A stretch of DNA of 64,000 nt from an uncultured Bacteroidales bacterium (GCA_934725535.1 CAKVBV010000001.1:1-64000); one strand, 5' to 3'. Positions 43,211 to 52,169 are shown, counted from the stretch's first letter. Made by a program: numbers and translations. The notes: generated by a model not told the origin, from the letters alone.

Positions 43211-43296
43211 CGGGGACGCGGACGCCCCGTCCGCGGTCGGTTTGGCACAAACCGTCTGACCATGCTATGCTGGGGGACGACGCGGCTCGCGTCGTC
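43211..43296 (-). repeat. Composite palindromic element, inverted copy C-B-A
   Basis: Reverse complement of the 23.8-kb element: module A at 43276-43296, module B (GGTTTGGCACAAACC) at 43239-43253, and a shortened module C at 43211-43235. Confidence 0.8.
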
Positions 43297-43410
43297 ATAT
43301 ATCGCCGTCATATATCAGTGCCGTAGCGACAACGATGCCCGGTGGGCTGAGTCGAACTCCTTATCGGTTCGCATCGTCAATATGTCATCTAATCCACATC
43401 ACATTTATTG

Positions 43411-43475
43411 AGCCCCCTCTTTGAGGGGGTAAGGGGAGTCTCTTCTCTTTTTTTGGAGGGGTTGGGGAGATATTC
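43411..43475. repeat. CCCTC..GAGGG palindrome with G-rich tail
   Basis: GCCCCCTCTTTGAGGGGGTA, then AGGGGAGTC and GGAGGGGTTGGGGAG. Same class as the murF inserts. Confidence 0.6.
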
Positions 43476-43483
43476 GTGTGTTC

Positions 43484-43571
43484 ATCGAGTCAACTGTATG
43501 ACATTAGTATGACATTAGTATGTGATTAGTATGTGATTAGTATGTGATTAGCGAGTGGATAGCGAGTGTTT
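43484..43571. repeat. 11-base phased array
   Basis: tcgagtcaact, gtatgacatta twice, gtatgtgatta three times, gcgagtggata, gcgagtgtttg. It is the reverse-complement type of the arrays at 16040 and 27724. It ends just before the promoter of the DUF3078 gene. Confidence 0.8.
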
Positions 43572-43582
43572 GTGCCGCTCTG

Positions 43583-43613
43583 TTGCAGGTGTGCGAATTA
43601 TTCGCTACCTTTG
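43583..43613 (+). promoter_or_regulatory. Bacteroidota promoter of DUF3078-fmt
   Basis: TTG (43583-43585), 20 bases, TACCTTTG (43606-43613). Confidence 0.7.
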
Positions 43614-43642
43614 TCGCTTGATTGTAGGACAATAAAGATTGT

Positions 43643-44857
43643 GTGTTGAAACCATTTCGTGTTTTTATAGGGCTGATGACTGCGTGTCTGGCAGTCTCTG
43701 CGTCTGCACAGGTGGTGGACGAAGATGAGATGCTGCTCCAACTGGTGGCGCAACAGAGCCGCGAGATACATGCCAACGATACGCTTTGGAAACAATACGT
43801 GTCCCCTTTGTGCTTGCCCTTGGTGTATATCCCCGAACCTATCCGCTCGCTGAAGGATAGCGTCACAGACCCTTACTCATTGCCGTCCATTCGCATGAAT
43901 GTACGACGCTATATCACTATGCACGACGCCAATCTCTATGTGGCTGTGCATGACCCCTCGAAGATGGAAGTGATGGACGATGAACCTATCAAGATTCCGC
44001 GTGCCATTGTGCGCGATATGGAAGAGGACAAGTTGGACATCGCCCGTGCACTCCGAGACCGCAACTCCTATTGGCGCAGGGAAATCAACCTCTCTGCACA
44101 GATGACCCAGAACTATGCCACAGAGAACTGGTACCAAGGCGCAGTAAACTCCTTTGCCACACTCACAAGCGTCAAAGGCTATATCAACTACAAACGCAAA
44201 AACTTCGTGTGGGAAAACAACGGCGAATGGCGTACGGGTTTCAGCACCGTCAGTGGCGACTCCCTCCGCAAGTTGAATACCACCGACGACATCTTCCGTA
44301 TATCCTCCAAGGTCGGCTATCAGGTGCACAAACAATGGTATGTGTCCCTCATGGGCGAGTTCCGCACCAATTTCTGGAACACATGGCGCAAGAACAAACG
44401 CGAGTTGGCATCATCCTTCCTTACACCTGTGCGGTTCACGTTGGGACTCGGTGTGGACTACCAACCTCTTGATGGGCTGAATATCAACTTCTCCCCCGCT
44501 GCCTACAAACTGGTCTATGCCCTCCGCGATGACCCACAAATGGTGGACGTAACGGAATACGGTATAGAGGAAGGTAGCAACTTACTGAGCGAATTTGGTA
44601 GTTCCGTACGTGTGGATTGGAAGTGGAAGCCTCTCCGCGAACTGGAAATGGAGACAAAGTTCTATTTCTTTACCAATTACCATCGTATAGAGACAGAATT
44701 AGAGGTGGACTTCAACTTCATCATCAACCGCTACCTGTCAGCCAAGGTAATGCTTCACCCGCGCTATGACAGCACCACCGAAGTCAAGGAAGGACGCAAA
44801 TCCAAACTCCAGTTCAAGGAACTCATCAGCATCGGTTTCTCTCACACTTTCAGATAA
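43643..44857 (+). CDS. DUF3078 outer membrane protein (second paralogue)
   Basis: A 404-residue exported protein with signal peptide LKPFRVFIGLMTACLAVSASA. The DUF3078 core appears as NYATENWYQGAVNSFATLTS, NYKRKNFVWENNGEWRTGFS and GYQVHKQWYVSLMGEFRTNF, with a terminal aromatic strand (ISIGFSHTFR). It is longer than the copy at 18458 by an acidic N-terminal part. The start is a GTG at 43643 (or a TTG at 43646); no ATG lies before the signal peptide. It is 8 bases from fmt, so they share the promoter at 43583. Confidence 0.8.
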   Translation: MLKPFRVFIGLMTACLAVSASAQVVDEDEMLLQLVAQQSREIHANDTLWKQYVSPLCLPLVYIPEPIRSLKDSVTDPYSLPSIRMNVRRYITMHDANLYVAVHDPSKMEVMDDEPIKIPRAIVRDMEEDKLDIARALRDRNSYWRREINLSAQMTQNYATENWYQGAVNSFATLTSVKGYINYKRKNFVWENNGEWRTGFSTVSGDSLRKLNTTDDIFRISSKVGYQVHKQWYVSLMGEFRTNFWNTWRKNKRELASSFLTPVRFTLGLGVDYQPLDGLNINFSPAAYKLVYALRDDPQMVDVTEYGIEEGSNLLSEFGSSVRVDWKWKPLRELEMETKFYFFTNYHRIETELEVDFNFIINRYLSAKVMLHPRYDSTTEVKEGRKSKLQFKELISIGFSHTFR

Positions 44858-44865
44858 TTACAACT

Positions 44866-45801
44866 ATGGACAAACAATCTCTGCGTATCATCTACATGGG
44901 TACTCCCGACTTTGCCGTGGAGAGTCTCCGCGCATTGGTGGAGGGCGGCTACAACGTGGTGGCAGTTGTAACGATGCCCGACAAACCCGCCGGGCGGGGG
45001 CACCGGGTGCAGTACTCTGCCGTCAAGCAATATGCCCTGTCAGTAGGGCTGCCCGTGCTGCAACCCGAGCGGCTGAAAGACCCTGCCTTCTTGGAAGAGT
45101 TGCGCAGTTATCATGCTGACATACAGATAGTTGTTGCTTTCCGCATGCTACCCGAAGCGGTATGGTCCATGCCCCGATTGGGTACCTTCAACCTCCATGC
45201 CGCACTCTTACCCCAATACCGTGGGGCAGCCCCCATCAACTGGGCAGTGATGAATGGCGACCACGAGACAGGAGACACCACATTCATGCTGCGGCACGAC
45301 ATTGACACCGGCGATATGCTCTTGCAGGAACGCCTGCCCATTGGCGACAACGAAGACGTAGGTTCCGTGCATGACCGACTGATGGTGATGGGAGCGCAAC
45401 TCGTCCTCCGCACTATGGATTTGATCCTCGACTGCGAAGCCAGCGGCAAACCCCTGCCCCTCATACCGCAACCCGACCTGCCCGACTTGCGACCTGCACC
45501 TAAGATATATAAGGACACCTGCCGCATTGACTTCTGCCAGACAGCAGAGCATATACGCAACCAAGTACGCGGACTCAGTCCTTATCCCGCAGCATGGATA
45601 GGTGCACCACTACCCGCACACCCCTTGGCAACGATGTTGGAGGGAGCCAAAGTATATAAGGTGGCACCCACATCCCTTGCCGGGCAGAAGGGGCATATCA
45701 TCTTCCCCTGTGCCGATGGGTATATTGATATTCTGGAACTCCAACTCCCGGGCAAGAAGCGCATGACCGCCCAAGCCCTCCTCAACGGACTACGACCATG
45801 A
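44866..45801 (+). CDS. fmt: Methionyl-tRNA formyltransferase Fmt
   Basis: A 311-residue enzyme that formylates initiator Met-tRNA using 10-formyl-tetrahydrofolate. IIYMGTPDFAVESLRALVEG opens the fold; the active-site region FNLHAALLPQYRGAAPINWA and the SLLP-type loop are intact, as is GDTTFMLRHDIDTGDMLLQE. The C-terminal OB-like domain follows (RNQVRGLSPYPAAWI). The stop TGA is part of ATGA; this ATG is the relic of the nadK start (ATGACCATCGCACTTTTT then TAA). The original overlapping partner now starts 2.7 kb downstream. Confidence 0.95.
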   Translation: MDKQSLRIIYMGTPDFAVESLRALVEGGYNVVAVVTMPDKPAGRGHRVQYSAVKQYALSVGLPVLQPERLKDPAFLEELRSYHADIQIVVAFRMLPEAVWSMPRLGTFNLHAALLPQYRGAAPINWAVMNGDHETGDTTFMLRHDIDTGDMLLQERLPIGDNEDVGSVHDRLMVMGAQLVLRTMDLILDCEASGKPLPLIPQPDLPDLRPAPKIYKDTCRIDFCQTAEHIRNQVRGLSPYPAAWIGAPLPAHPLATMLEGAKVYKVAPTSLAGQKGHIIFPCADGYIDILELQLPGKKRMTAQALLNGLRP

Positions 45802-45816
45802 CCATCGCACTTTTTG
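45774..45816 (+). repeat. 43-base direct repeat, left copy (end of fmt)
   Basis: AGCCCTCCTCAACGGACTAC through GCACTTTTTG; identical to 48471-48513 except one base (C here, A there). It covers the last codons of fmt and a relic nadK start. Confidence 0.92.
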
Positions 45817-45844
45817 CATAATTCATAAATTTGTAGTACCTTTG
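45813..45844 (+). promoter_or_regulatory. Bacteroidota promoter of the C25 protease
   Basis: TTTG (45813-45816, the last bases of the direct repeat), 20 bases, TACCTTTG (45837-45844), 18 bases before the ATG. Confidence 0.72.
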
Positions 45845-45862
45845 TGAAAAAATCATGTGCGT

Positions 45863-47914
45863 ATGAGACTCTCTAGCCACACACGGCATTTATTATTGAC
45901 CTTACTGCTACTATCGTCAGCCTTGATTGCATCGGGTGCAACAGGAATAGACCCTTTTGTGATAGAGACACCCACGTATCAAATAACAGTATCCGACAAT
46001 CAATATATTATTGATTTCAACCTGCCTGATTTTGAGATAACGGATGTGGATATTGCAGAAGAAGGGTATCCTGAAATGTTCCATCAGTATGGATATTTCC
46101 ACAGCATTGATATTGTTGGAACAGATGACTATGATGTAACAGATAATATCGGTTTCCCCGAGTTGCCGTTCTTCCCTATAGAACTATTGTTACCTTGCGA
46201 CTTTGAGAATATAGATATCCATGTCGATTTCTCCGATGTCTTTGACCATGACCTCACCTACTACATTGCTCCGGCCATTAAGGGAAGTGCAATACAGGCT
46301 ACTGAAGACGGAGAATATATGGAAATAGAACGTGATGAAGATTACTGCTCCACCACATACACAACCATAGATGCATCTCATTACTATAATGAATACACCG
46401 AAGAATTTTACTCTTTGAGTCAGCCTTACGATGTATTTGGAACTATGGGAGTTACATTGTCCATACACCCCTTTGAGTATATCCCTGCTACAGGCAACTT
46501 GCGGATGTTGCAACATGGACGCATAATAATCGAATTTGATGGTGGCTCTTTACTATCAGAAATTGCAGGAATACGGGACTCTCAAACCTTTAAGTCTGCG
46601 TTTGCGATGGAATATTTCAAGGATTTCCCATGGATAGATGTCCCGAGTGGCGAAAGGCATAGTCCCACATTCTTAATAGTTGCTGCAACTCAAGATATGC
46701 AGTCTGGTATAAAGTCTTTTGTTGAGTACAAATCGGATTTAGGATATAATGTGACCACCGTTTATCTTGATGAACAGAGAGCATTGGGTTATCCTCAAGC
46801 AATACGATATATCATACAAGAAAGGAATCCGGACTATGTACTACTGGTGGGTAGTTTAGAGCAAATCCCGCCTTATATGGGGTCTAAATGGTTTTATAAC
46901 CCCTATTCTGATGATGAATACCATCCCTGTGTTGGTAGATGGATTGTAAAAGAAGACTATAAGAACAATATCTCAGTCAACCGGCAACTCAATACCATCA
47001 TTCGTAAGACTATCACGACAGAGCAACAATTATCTCTCTCTAATAGTTCCATATCTCTATTGTCGGGAACAGGAAATGGAGGATGCTCTTTCTATAGGAA
47101 CATCAAAAAAATAGCAGACCGAATAGATGATGAAACATATGTCCCTAGCACTATTTATGACGGTCGTGATGGATTGGATTTCTCGAATTTTCAAGAGGCA
47201 ATTCAGAATTCGTCAATAGTTTTGTATAGAGGGCACGGAGGGGATGTAATAGATAGTCATGATGCTGTATGTGGATCATATATTGCCTCTCCGTATATGG
47301 TTTCCTCATGTCCTGTTACTGATGGTAGAACTATAGATGCATTGGGAAACGAGGTCCCCTTTCCCATAGGATTAGGCATCGCTTGTTCCCTCAACAATTA
47401 TGAGACAGACAATAATTTTGGCTCTGCTTGGGTGAGAAGTGAATATGGAGGAGTCGCTTTCTATGGTTCTACGACATTGTCTGCTCATGCCAACAACAAT
47501 AACTTGACTAAAAAAGTTTTTAATACACTTATCGAGAAAACTGCTAATAACCAAAATCTCACCATTAGCAAGTGGCTATATGAGGCTGAGAAAAAGTATT
47601 GTATGGCATTTTCGTCTCCTGATCGTTTTGCAGCAGTAAGAAGATATAGTCTCGTAGGAGACCCGACATTTAGAGTTTATGGTCGTGCGAATCATATTGA
47701 CTCACCTCGTTATCGTGCAACATATAAACGAAATAACACAGAAATATCGATTGATAGTTTTGAGATATTTTCAATGGATGGTCGTCTCGTTGCGCAGGGA
47801 GATTATTCTGCCAATGCGAATACAATTAACTACACTATTCCCAGTGGTATTTATATAGTGAAATATCATCAATCTGATGGAAATTGTATCATTGACAAAA
47901 TCATTAACAAGTAG
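45863..47914 (+). CDS. Gingipain-type C25 cysteine protease with T9SS sorting domain
   Basis: A 683-residue secreted protease from the ATG at 45863 (a GTG at 45857 is the alternative). A signal peptide (SSHTRHLLLTLLLLSSALIASG) precedes an acidic prodomain-like part (about 30-255). The C25 catalytic domain then shows FLIVAATQDMQSGIKSFVEY, catalytic His in VLYRGHGGDVI (His458), and catalytic Cys in LGIACSLNNYE (Cys508). The end, IFSMDGRLVAQGDYSANANT through GIYIVKYHQSDGNCIIDKII, is a type A T9SS C-terminal domain, so the protein is exported and anchored outside. Codon use is clearly more A/T-rich than fmt or nadK on either side. With the lipoprotein behind it, it sits between direct repeats, a sign of insertion. 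Confidence 0.9.
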   Translation: MRLSSHTRHLLLTLLLLSSALIASGATGIDPFVIETPTYQITVSDNQYIIDFNLPDFEITDVDIAEEGYPEMFHQYGYFHSIDIVGTDDYDVTDNIGFPELPFFPIELLLPCDFENIDIHVDFSDVFDHDLTYYIAPAIKGSAIQATEDGEYMEIERDEDYCSTTYTTIDASHYYNEYTEEFYSLSQPYDVFGTMGVTLSIHPFEYIPATGNLRMLQHGRIIIEFDGGSLLSEIAGIRDSQTFKSAFAMEYFKDFPWIDVPSGERHSPTFLIVAATQDMQSGIKSFVEYKSDLGYNVTTVYLDEQRALGYPQAIRYIIQERNPDYVLLVGSLEQIPPYMGSKWFYNPYSDDEYHPCVGRWIVKEDYKNNISVNRQLNTIIRKTITTEQQLSLSNSSISLLSGTGNGGCSFYRNIKKIADRIDDETYVPSTIYDGRDGLDFSNFQEAIQNSSIVLYRGHGGDVIDSHDAVCGSYIASPYMVSSCPVTDGRTIDALGNEVPFPIGLGIACSLNNYETDNNFGSAWVRSEYGGVAFYGSTTLSAHANNNNLTKKVFNTLIEKTANNQNLTISKWLYEAEKKYCMAFSSPDRFAAVRRYSLVGDPTFRVYGRANHIDSPRYRATYKRNNTEISIDSFEIFSMDGRLVAQGDYSANANTINYTIPSGIYIVKYHQSDGNCIIDKIINK

Positions 47915-47919
47915 TAGTT

Positions 47920-48465
47920 ATGAAACATCTTTTATTTGACTTGGTACTATGCATGACTCTGATGTCATGTTCTTGGTTTCATGGAGAAACACTTCCTGCA
48001 CTGTACATATACACGAATCAGCAGATGTTGGATTCGCTTGAAGTGTACAAGTCGTATTTTTATCCTCACGAAATAGGAGATTCTATAGTTTTTCTACGAG
48101 AAGACAGCACTATAGATGTCTATTTTGTGGACAAGGAGACAAGGTCTTGGGTCTCCTACTATAATGATACAGATACGACCATTATGTCCGCAGGTATTCA
48201 GATATACTTGCAACAAAATGAACAAAATATCTGTGTGTATATGCTTATAGAACGCTCTGGTGAAATAACAAGAGACGTGTCTGTTTACAATAAATTGGAA
48301 ACTTGGGAAGGAAATATACTGGACTTTCAAACAAAGGAAGATGACATCATTGCTACCAACGCTTACCATGATTCTTGGTGTGTCCTTCGACGCAATGTGG
48401 GCATTGTGTATGTACAGGACGACAAACGGCACACATGGACTACCATCTTACCAGCAAAACAATAA
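47920..48465 (+). CDS. Hypothetical lipoprotein paired with the C25 protease
   Basis: A 181-residue protein with a lipoprotein signal (MKHLLFDLVLCMTLMSCSWF, lipobox LMSC, modified Cys17). The rest is beta-rich with many Tyr, Asp and Thr (ALYIYTNQQMLDSLEVYKSY, IDVYFVDKETRSWVSYYND), without a family I know. It starts 5 bases after the protease stop and shares its A/T-rich codon use. It may be a protease inhibitor or partner by position, as seen for other secreted proteases, but nothing in the sequence proves that. Confidence 0.65.
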   Translation: MKHLLFDLVLCMTLMSCSWFHGETLPALYIYTNQQMLDSLEVYKSYFYPHEIGDSIVFLREDSTIDVYFVDKETRSWVSYYNDTDTTIMSAGIQIYLQQNEQNICVYMLIERSGEITRDVSVYNKLETWEGNILDFQTKEDDIIATNAYHDSWCVLRRNVGIVYVQDDKRHTWTTILPAKQ

Positions 48466-48470
48466 TAGAC

Positions 48471-48513
48471 AGCCCTCCTCAACGGACTACGACCATGACC
48501 ATAGCACTTTTTG
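48471..48513 (+). repeat. 43-base direct repeat, right copy (start of nadK)
   Basis: Same 43 bases as 45774-45816 with one mismatch. The ATG at 48495 inside it is the true nadK start. Confidence 0.92.
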
Positions 48514-49349
48514 GCAACACCATGCGCTCCGAGACGCAGAGCGAGGTGGCACATATCATCGAGTTTCTGCAACTCAGGGGCATAGACATCGCCCTCTCAC
48601 AGGAACTGCGTCAGGAGTCGGATATGCGCCGGTTCCCACTGGTGGACGACTACACCCTGCACACGGGCGAACCCATCGACTTTGCCCTGTCTGTGGGTGG
48701 AGACGGCACTTTCCTCACCACCGCAGCCACTATCGGACACCTTAATATACCTATTCTTGGTATCAACTGCGGGCACCTCGGGTTCCTTGCGGAGGTGCAG
48801 ACAGCCAATGTGGATGCTATCCTCGACCAACTTATTCACAATCAATATACTATCGAACAGCGCAGTATGCTGGAAGTTACCTGCAGTGCAGGGGGATATA
48901 TCGCTTCGCCGTATGCCCTCAACGAGGTGGCGGTGCTCAAACAGGGACTGAGCAGTATGATTTCCGTAGAGACCTACCTCAACGGCGAACTGCTGCACAC
49001 CTACAAAGCCGACGGACTGCTGATGGCTACTCCCACAGGCTCTACAGCCTACAACTTGAGTGTGGGAGGACCTCTCATGGACCCGCACACCCATGCTATT
49101 ATCCTGTCGCCTGTAGCCACGCACAGCCTGAACGTGCGTCCGTTGGTGGTGCCTGACGACTGCAAGATTGACCTGCATATCAGCAGCCGTAATGCCAACT
49201 ATATGGTGAGCATTGACGGACGGAGTCAGGTATTCAGCGATGCGGTCAGCCTGCACGTGGAGCGGTCTCAGCGCACTATCAAGTTGGTGCAAGTGGGTGA
49301 GTGCGGCTTCATGCAGTCGCTCAAAGACAAACTCTGTTGGGGAAAATAA
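48495..49349 (+). CDS. nadK: NAD kinase NadK
   Basis: A 284-residue enzyme phosphorylating NAD to NADP. The catalytic motif FALSVGGDGTFLTTAATIG (GGDG 68-71) is intact, with INCGHLGFLAEV and the PTGSTAYNLSVGGPL site. An in-frame longer start at 48375 runs back into the lipoprotein gene and is rejected. The upstream 24 bases are copied from the end of fmt, showing that nadK used to overlap fmt directly. Confidence 0.95.
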   Translation: MTIALFGNTMRSETQSEVAHIIEFLQLRGIDIALSQELRQESDMRRFPLVDDYTLHTGEPIDFALSVGGDGTFLTTAATIGHLNIPILGINCGHLGFLAEVQTANVDAILDQLIHNQYTIEQRSMLEVTCSAGGYIASPYALNEVAVLKQGLSSMISVETYLNGELLHTYKADGLLMATPTGSTAYNLSVGGPLMDPHTHAIILSPVATHSLNVRPLVVPDDCKIDLHISSRNANYMVSIDGRSQVFSDAVSLHVERSQRTIKLVQVGECGFMQSLKDKLCWGK

Positions 49350-49383
49350 AGCCCCCAACCGTAAAATAGCAGTCGTTGCATAC

Positions 49384-49411
49384 AATTCTTCATTCTTAAT
49401 TCTTCATTCTT
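49384..49411. repeat. Two copies of AATTCTTCATTCTT
   Basis: A perfect 14-base tandem duplication between nadK and the HD-domain gene. Similar AATTCTTAATTCTT runs lie at 42766-42790. Confidence 0.7.
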
Positions 49412-49423
49412 AATTAAACCATC

Positions 49424-50005
49424 GTGGTTGATTATATTTCACTAATAGACAAGTACTACGCTCCTTATCCCGACCTTCGTCATGTGCTGGTTACCCACTC
49501 CATGCAGGTGCGGGACCGTGCCTTAAAGATACTGGATGCACACCCCGAATGGGCGGAACAGGGGCTTGTGGACAGGCGTTTCACAGAAGAGGCTGCCATG
49601 CTCCATGACATCGGCATCATCTTCTGCAATGCCCCCAAAATCTACTGTACAGGGACACACCAATACATCGAACATGGTTATCTGGGTGCTGAACTGCTGC
49701 GCAAAGAGGGTTTGCCACGTCATGCCGATGTGGCAGAGAGGCATACAGGCAGTGGCATCACCATCGACCAAGTCATACGCGAGAACCTCCCCATGCCTGT
49801 CAAAGACTATTGTCCCCGCACCTTGGAGGAGAAACTCATCTGCTACTCCGACCGCTTCTACTCCAAGACACACCTCGGCGAGGAAGCAACTATCCGCAAG
49901 ATACGCCACAACCTGTGGAAGTACGGGCATGATGCCATTCTTCGCTTTGAGCAGATGCAGCAGATGTTTGAACCGCAACTGACTATTGCAAACACTGGGG
50001 AATAG
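49424..50005 (+). CDS. HD domain phosphohydrolase-like protein
   Basis: A 193-residue HD-domain protein. HVLVTHSMQVRDRALKIL supplies the first His, AAMLHDIGIIF the HD pair, and HADVAERHTGSGIT a downstream His. These proteins hydrolyse nucleotides or phosphoesters; the substrate is not clear. The start is a GTG at 49424 with a repeat-derived leader before it. No tight link to neighbours; the next gene has its own promoter. Confidence 0.8.
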   Translation: MVDYISLIDKYYAPYPDLRHVLVTHSMQVRDRALKILDAHPEWAEQGLVDRRFTEEAAMLHDIGIIFCNAPKIYCTGTHQYIEHGYLGAELLRKEGLPRHADVAERHTGSGITIDQVIRENLPMPVKDYCPRTLEEKLICYSDRFYSKTHLGEEATIRKIRHNLWKYGHDAILRFEQMQQMFEPQLTIANTGE

Positions 50006-50077
50006 GTCATAAAATATCATCATATCATAATACCGACATATTTTGTGCTTTTTTTGTGTATAAAAAGCACAAAGCAC

Positions 50078-50108
50078 TTGCGTATGTCAAAAAAAAATAG
50101 TATCTTTG
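50078..50108 (+). promoter_or_regulatory. Bacteroidota promoter of ppiD
   Basis: TTG (50078-50080), 20 bases, TATCTTTG (50101-50108), 51 bases before the ATG. Confidence 0.74.
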
Positions 50109-50159
50109 CGGGCTTTTTTGCAGAAAAGCAGATGAACTGAATAATAAACAATAAAAGAT

Positions 50160-52169
50160 ATGGCAACATTACAAAAAATCAGAAACCATGGCGTAGTCCT
50201 GCTTGTCGTTGTGGGATTGGCTATGCTGGCGTTCATTATGGGCGACTTCATCAACTCGGGCAGCAGTTTCTTCAACCGCGGACGTGAGAACGTGGGCGAG
50301 ATTGCAGGGCACAAAGTGCACTACACCGAGTATGAATCCGCCAAAGACCAACTCACCGAAGTCTATAAGATTGAGTCGGGACGCACCGATATTGACGAGG
50401 AACTCAGTACGCAAATCCGTAATCAGGTATGGCAGATGATGCTCATGGACTACACCCTCCGCGAGCAAACACAGGAGATTGGTATGGACGTTACTGCCGA
50501 GGAACTCAGCAACCTCTGCATCGGTGAGCACCCCCACCAACTCATACAACAACGCCGCGCTTTCTACGACGAGACAGGCAAGTTCAACCGCTTCGCACTC
50601 ATCAATTTCCTCAACTCTATCAACCAAGAGCCGCAGGACGCAGAGCAAGCAGCCAACCTCAAACAAGCCAAGACCTATTGGATGTACTGGGAGAAAGCAG
50701 TGCGCCTCACCTATATGCAGGAGAAGTACACCGAACTCCTCAAGAACATGGTGACTGCCAACAACCTCGACGCCAAGTATGCTTTTGATGCCCGCCGGAC
50801 CACTGTGGACGTACAGTATGTGGAGCAACCCTACTATGCCGTGCCTGACTCCTTGGTCAAGGTAACCAACGGCGACATCAAGCATCTCTATGCGCAGCAC
50901 AAAGCCGAGTACAAGCAGACCCCCAACCGCACCATCGAGTATGTGGGCTTTGCTATCGAGCCCTCGGAAAACGATTTTGCTGAGGTGGAACGCGTGATGA
51001 AGAGCCTCGAAAATGACTTCCGCACACGCCCTGATGTCGAGAATGTGGTCAATGGCAACAGCGATATCCTCTATGACGGACGTGACTACAGCATCGAGAC
51101 CATCCCCGCCGAGTACAAGGACTTCGCTTTTGGCAAGGATGCCAAGAAGAACGACTGCACCGACCTCACGTTCAGCAACAACACCTATGCTATGGCACGT
51201 ATCATGGACTGCGGCTACAACCAATCTGACTCCGTGCAACTGCGTCTGCTGGCTAATGGAGAGGGTACGGAAGACGTAGAACTGGGTTGGTTCCGTGCCA
51301 ACGAGATACAGAAAAGCGTGGCTGACCCTGCCTTCAACGGCAAGAAAGGCGACAAATTCACTGTTTCATCGGGTATGGGAGAGCAGACCTTCGAGATTAT
51401 GGACAAGAGTGTACCCACACCCAAGGTGAAACTGGCTATCCTCTCGCGTACCGTAGGAGCAAGCAGCAAGACCTACAGCATCCTCTACAACAAGGCTAAG
51501 CAGTTCATCGTCAACAACCCCACCGAGGAGAAGTTTCGTGCTGCTGCTGAGCAGGAAGGCTTGACCATCACTCCTGCCTATGCACTCAATGCTAACACCG
51601 ACAAGGTGGCGGACCTCAAAAACAGCCGTCCTGTTGTACGTTGGGCTTTTGAGGCTAAAGAAGGGCAAGTGAGCGATGTTTTCGAGTGCGGTGACAAGTT
51701 TGTTGTGGCTGTGCTCACTGAGACACACGACGGCGAATACCGCACCTTGGAAGAAGTACGTGCCGAACTCGTAGTTGAAGCCACCAACAACCACAAAGCC
51801 GACTACATCATCGCACAACTCAAAAACATCAACAACCTTGACGAGGCTGCCAAACTCTTTGATACCGACATCAAGACCGCTGACAATGTATCGCTCTCGT
51901 CCTATCGCTTCGGTAGCGCGGGCATGGAACCTGCTGTCATCGGTACTGCAATGGCTTTGGCTGACAACACCGTCTCCGCTCCTGCCAAAGGCAATATGGG
52001 CGTCTATATGCTCCAAATCGGACAAAAAACCACTGCTACTGGCGAACTCAATGCCGAGCAGGAGATTCAGCAACTCAACATGCGTACCGCTTACTCCCTC
52101 CCCTACCAAGCCATCAACCTCATCGAGCAAAAAGCCGAAGTAGAGGACAACCGAGCACGCTTCCAATAA
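50160..52169 (+). CDS. PpiD/SurA-type periplasmic folding factor
   Basis: A 669-residue chaperone anchored by one N-terminal helix (GVVLLVVVGLAMLAFIMGDF). The SurA-N-like domain follows (GEIAGHKVHYTEYESAKDQL and LNSINQEPQDAEQAANLKQA). In PpiD a parvulin PPIase domain is expected in the middle. Here only its edges are readable: a short SDSVQLRLLANGEGTEDVEL stretch leads directly to GWFRANEIQKSVADPAFNGK, so the centre that holds the active-site residues looks shortened. A chaperone-like C-terminal half follows. It likely assists envelope protein folding together with the Skp proteins, with little or no isomerase activity. Promoter at 50078-50108. Confidence 0.82.
   Translation: MATLQKIRNHGVVLLVVVGLAMLAFIMGDFINSGSSFFNRGRENVGEIAGHKVHYTEYESAKDQLTEVYKIESGRTDIDEELSTQIRNQVWQMMLMDYTLREQTQEIGMDVTAEELSNLCIGEHPHQLIQQRRAFYDETGKFNRFALINFLNSINQEPQDAEQAANLKQAKTYWMYWEKAVRLTYMQEKYTELLKNMVTANNLDAKYAFDARRTTVDVQYVEQPYYAVPDSLVKVTNGDIKHLYAQHKAEYKQTPNRTIEYVGFAIEPSENDFAEVERVMKSLENDFRTRPDVENVVNGNSDILYDGRDYSIETIPAEYKDFAFGKDAKKNDCTDLTFSNNTYAMARIMDCGYNQSDSVQLRLLANGEGTEDVELGWFRANEIQKSVADPAFNGKKGDKFTVSSGMGEQTFEIMDKSVPTPKVKLAILSRTVGASSKTYSILYNKAKQFIVNNPTEEKFRAAAEQEGLTITPAYALNANTDKVADLKNSRPVVRWAFEAKEGQVSDVFECGDKFVVAVLTETHDGEYRTLEEVRAELVVEATNNHKADYIIAQLKNINNLDEAAKLFDTDIKTADNVSLSSYRFGSAGMEPAVIGTAMALADNTVSAPAKGNMGVYMLQIGQKTTATGELNAEQEIQQLNMRTAYSLPYQAINLIEQKAEVEDNRARFQ

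Noticed and set aside
43495..43571. A CRISPR-like array (also 59171-59245)
   Set aside because: Units are 11 bases with no spacers, and no cas genes are present.
48375..48494. A longer nadK start
   Set aside because: The added 40 residues overlap the lipoprotein gene and the repeat; the ATG at 48495 is the ancestral start shared with the relic after fmt.
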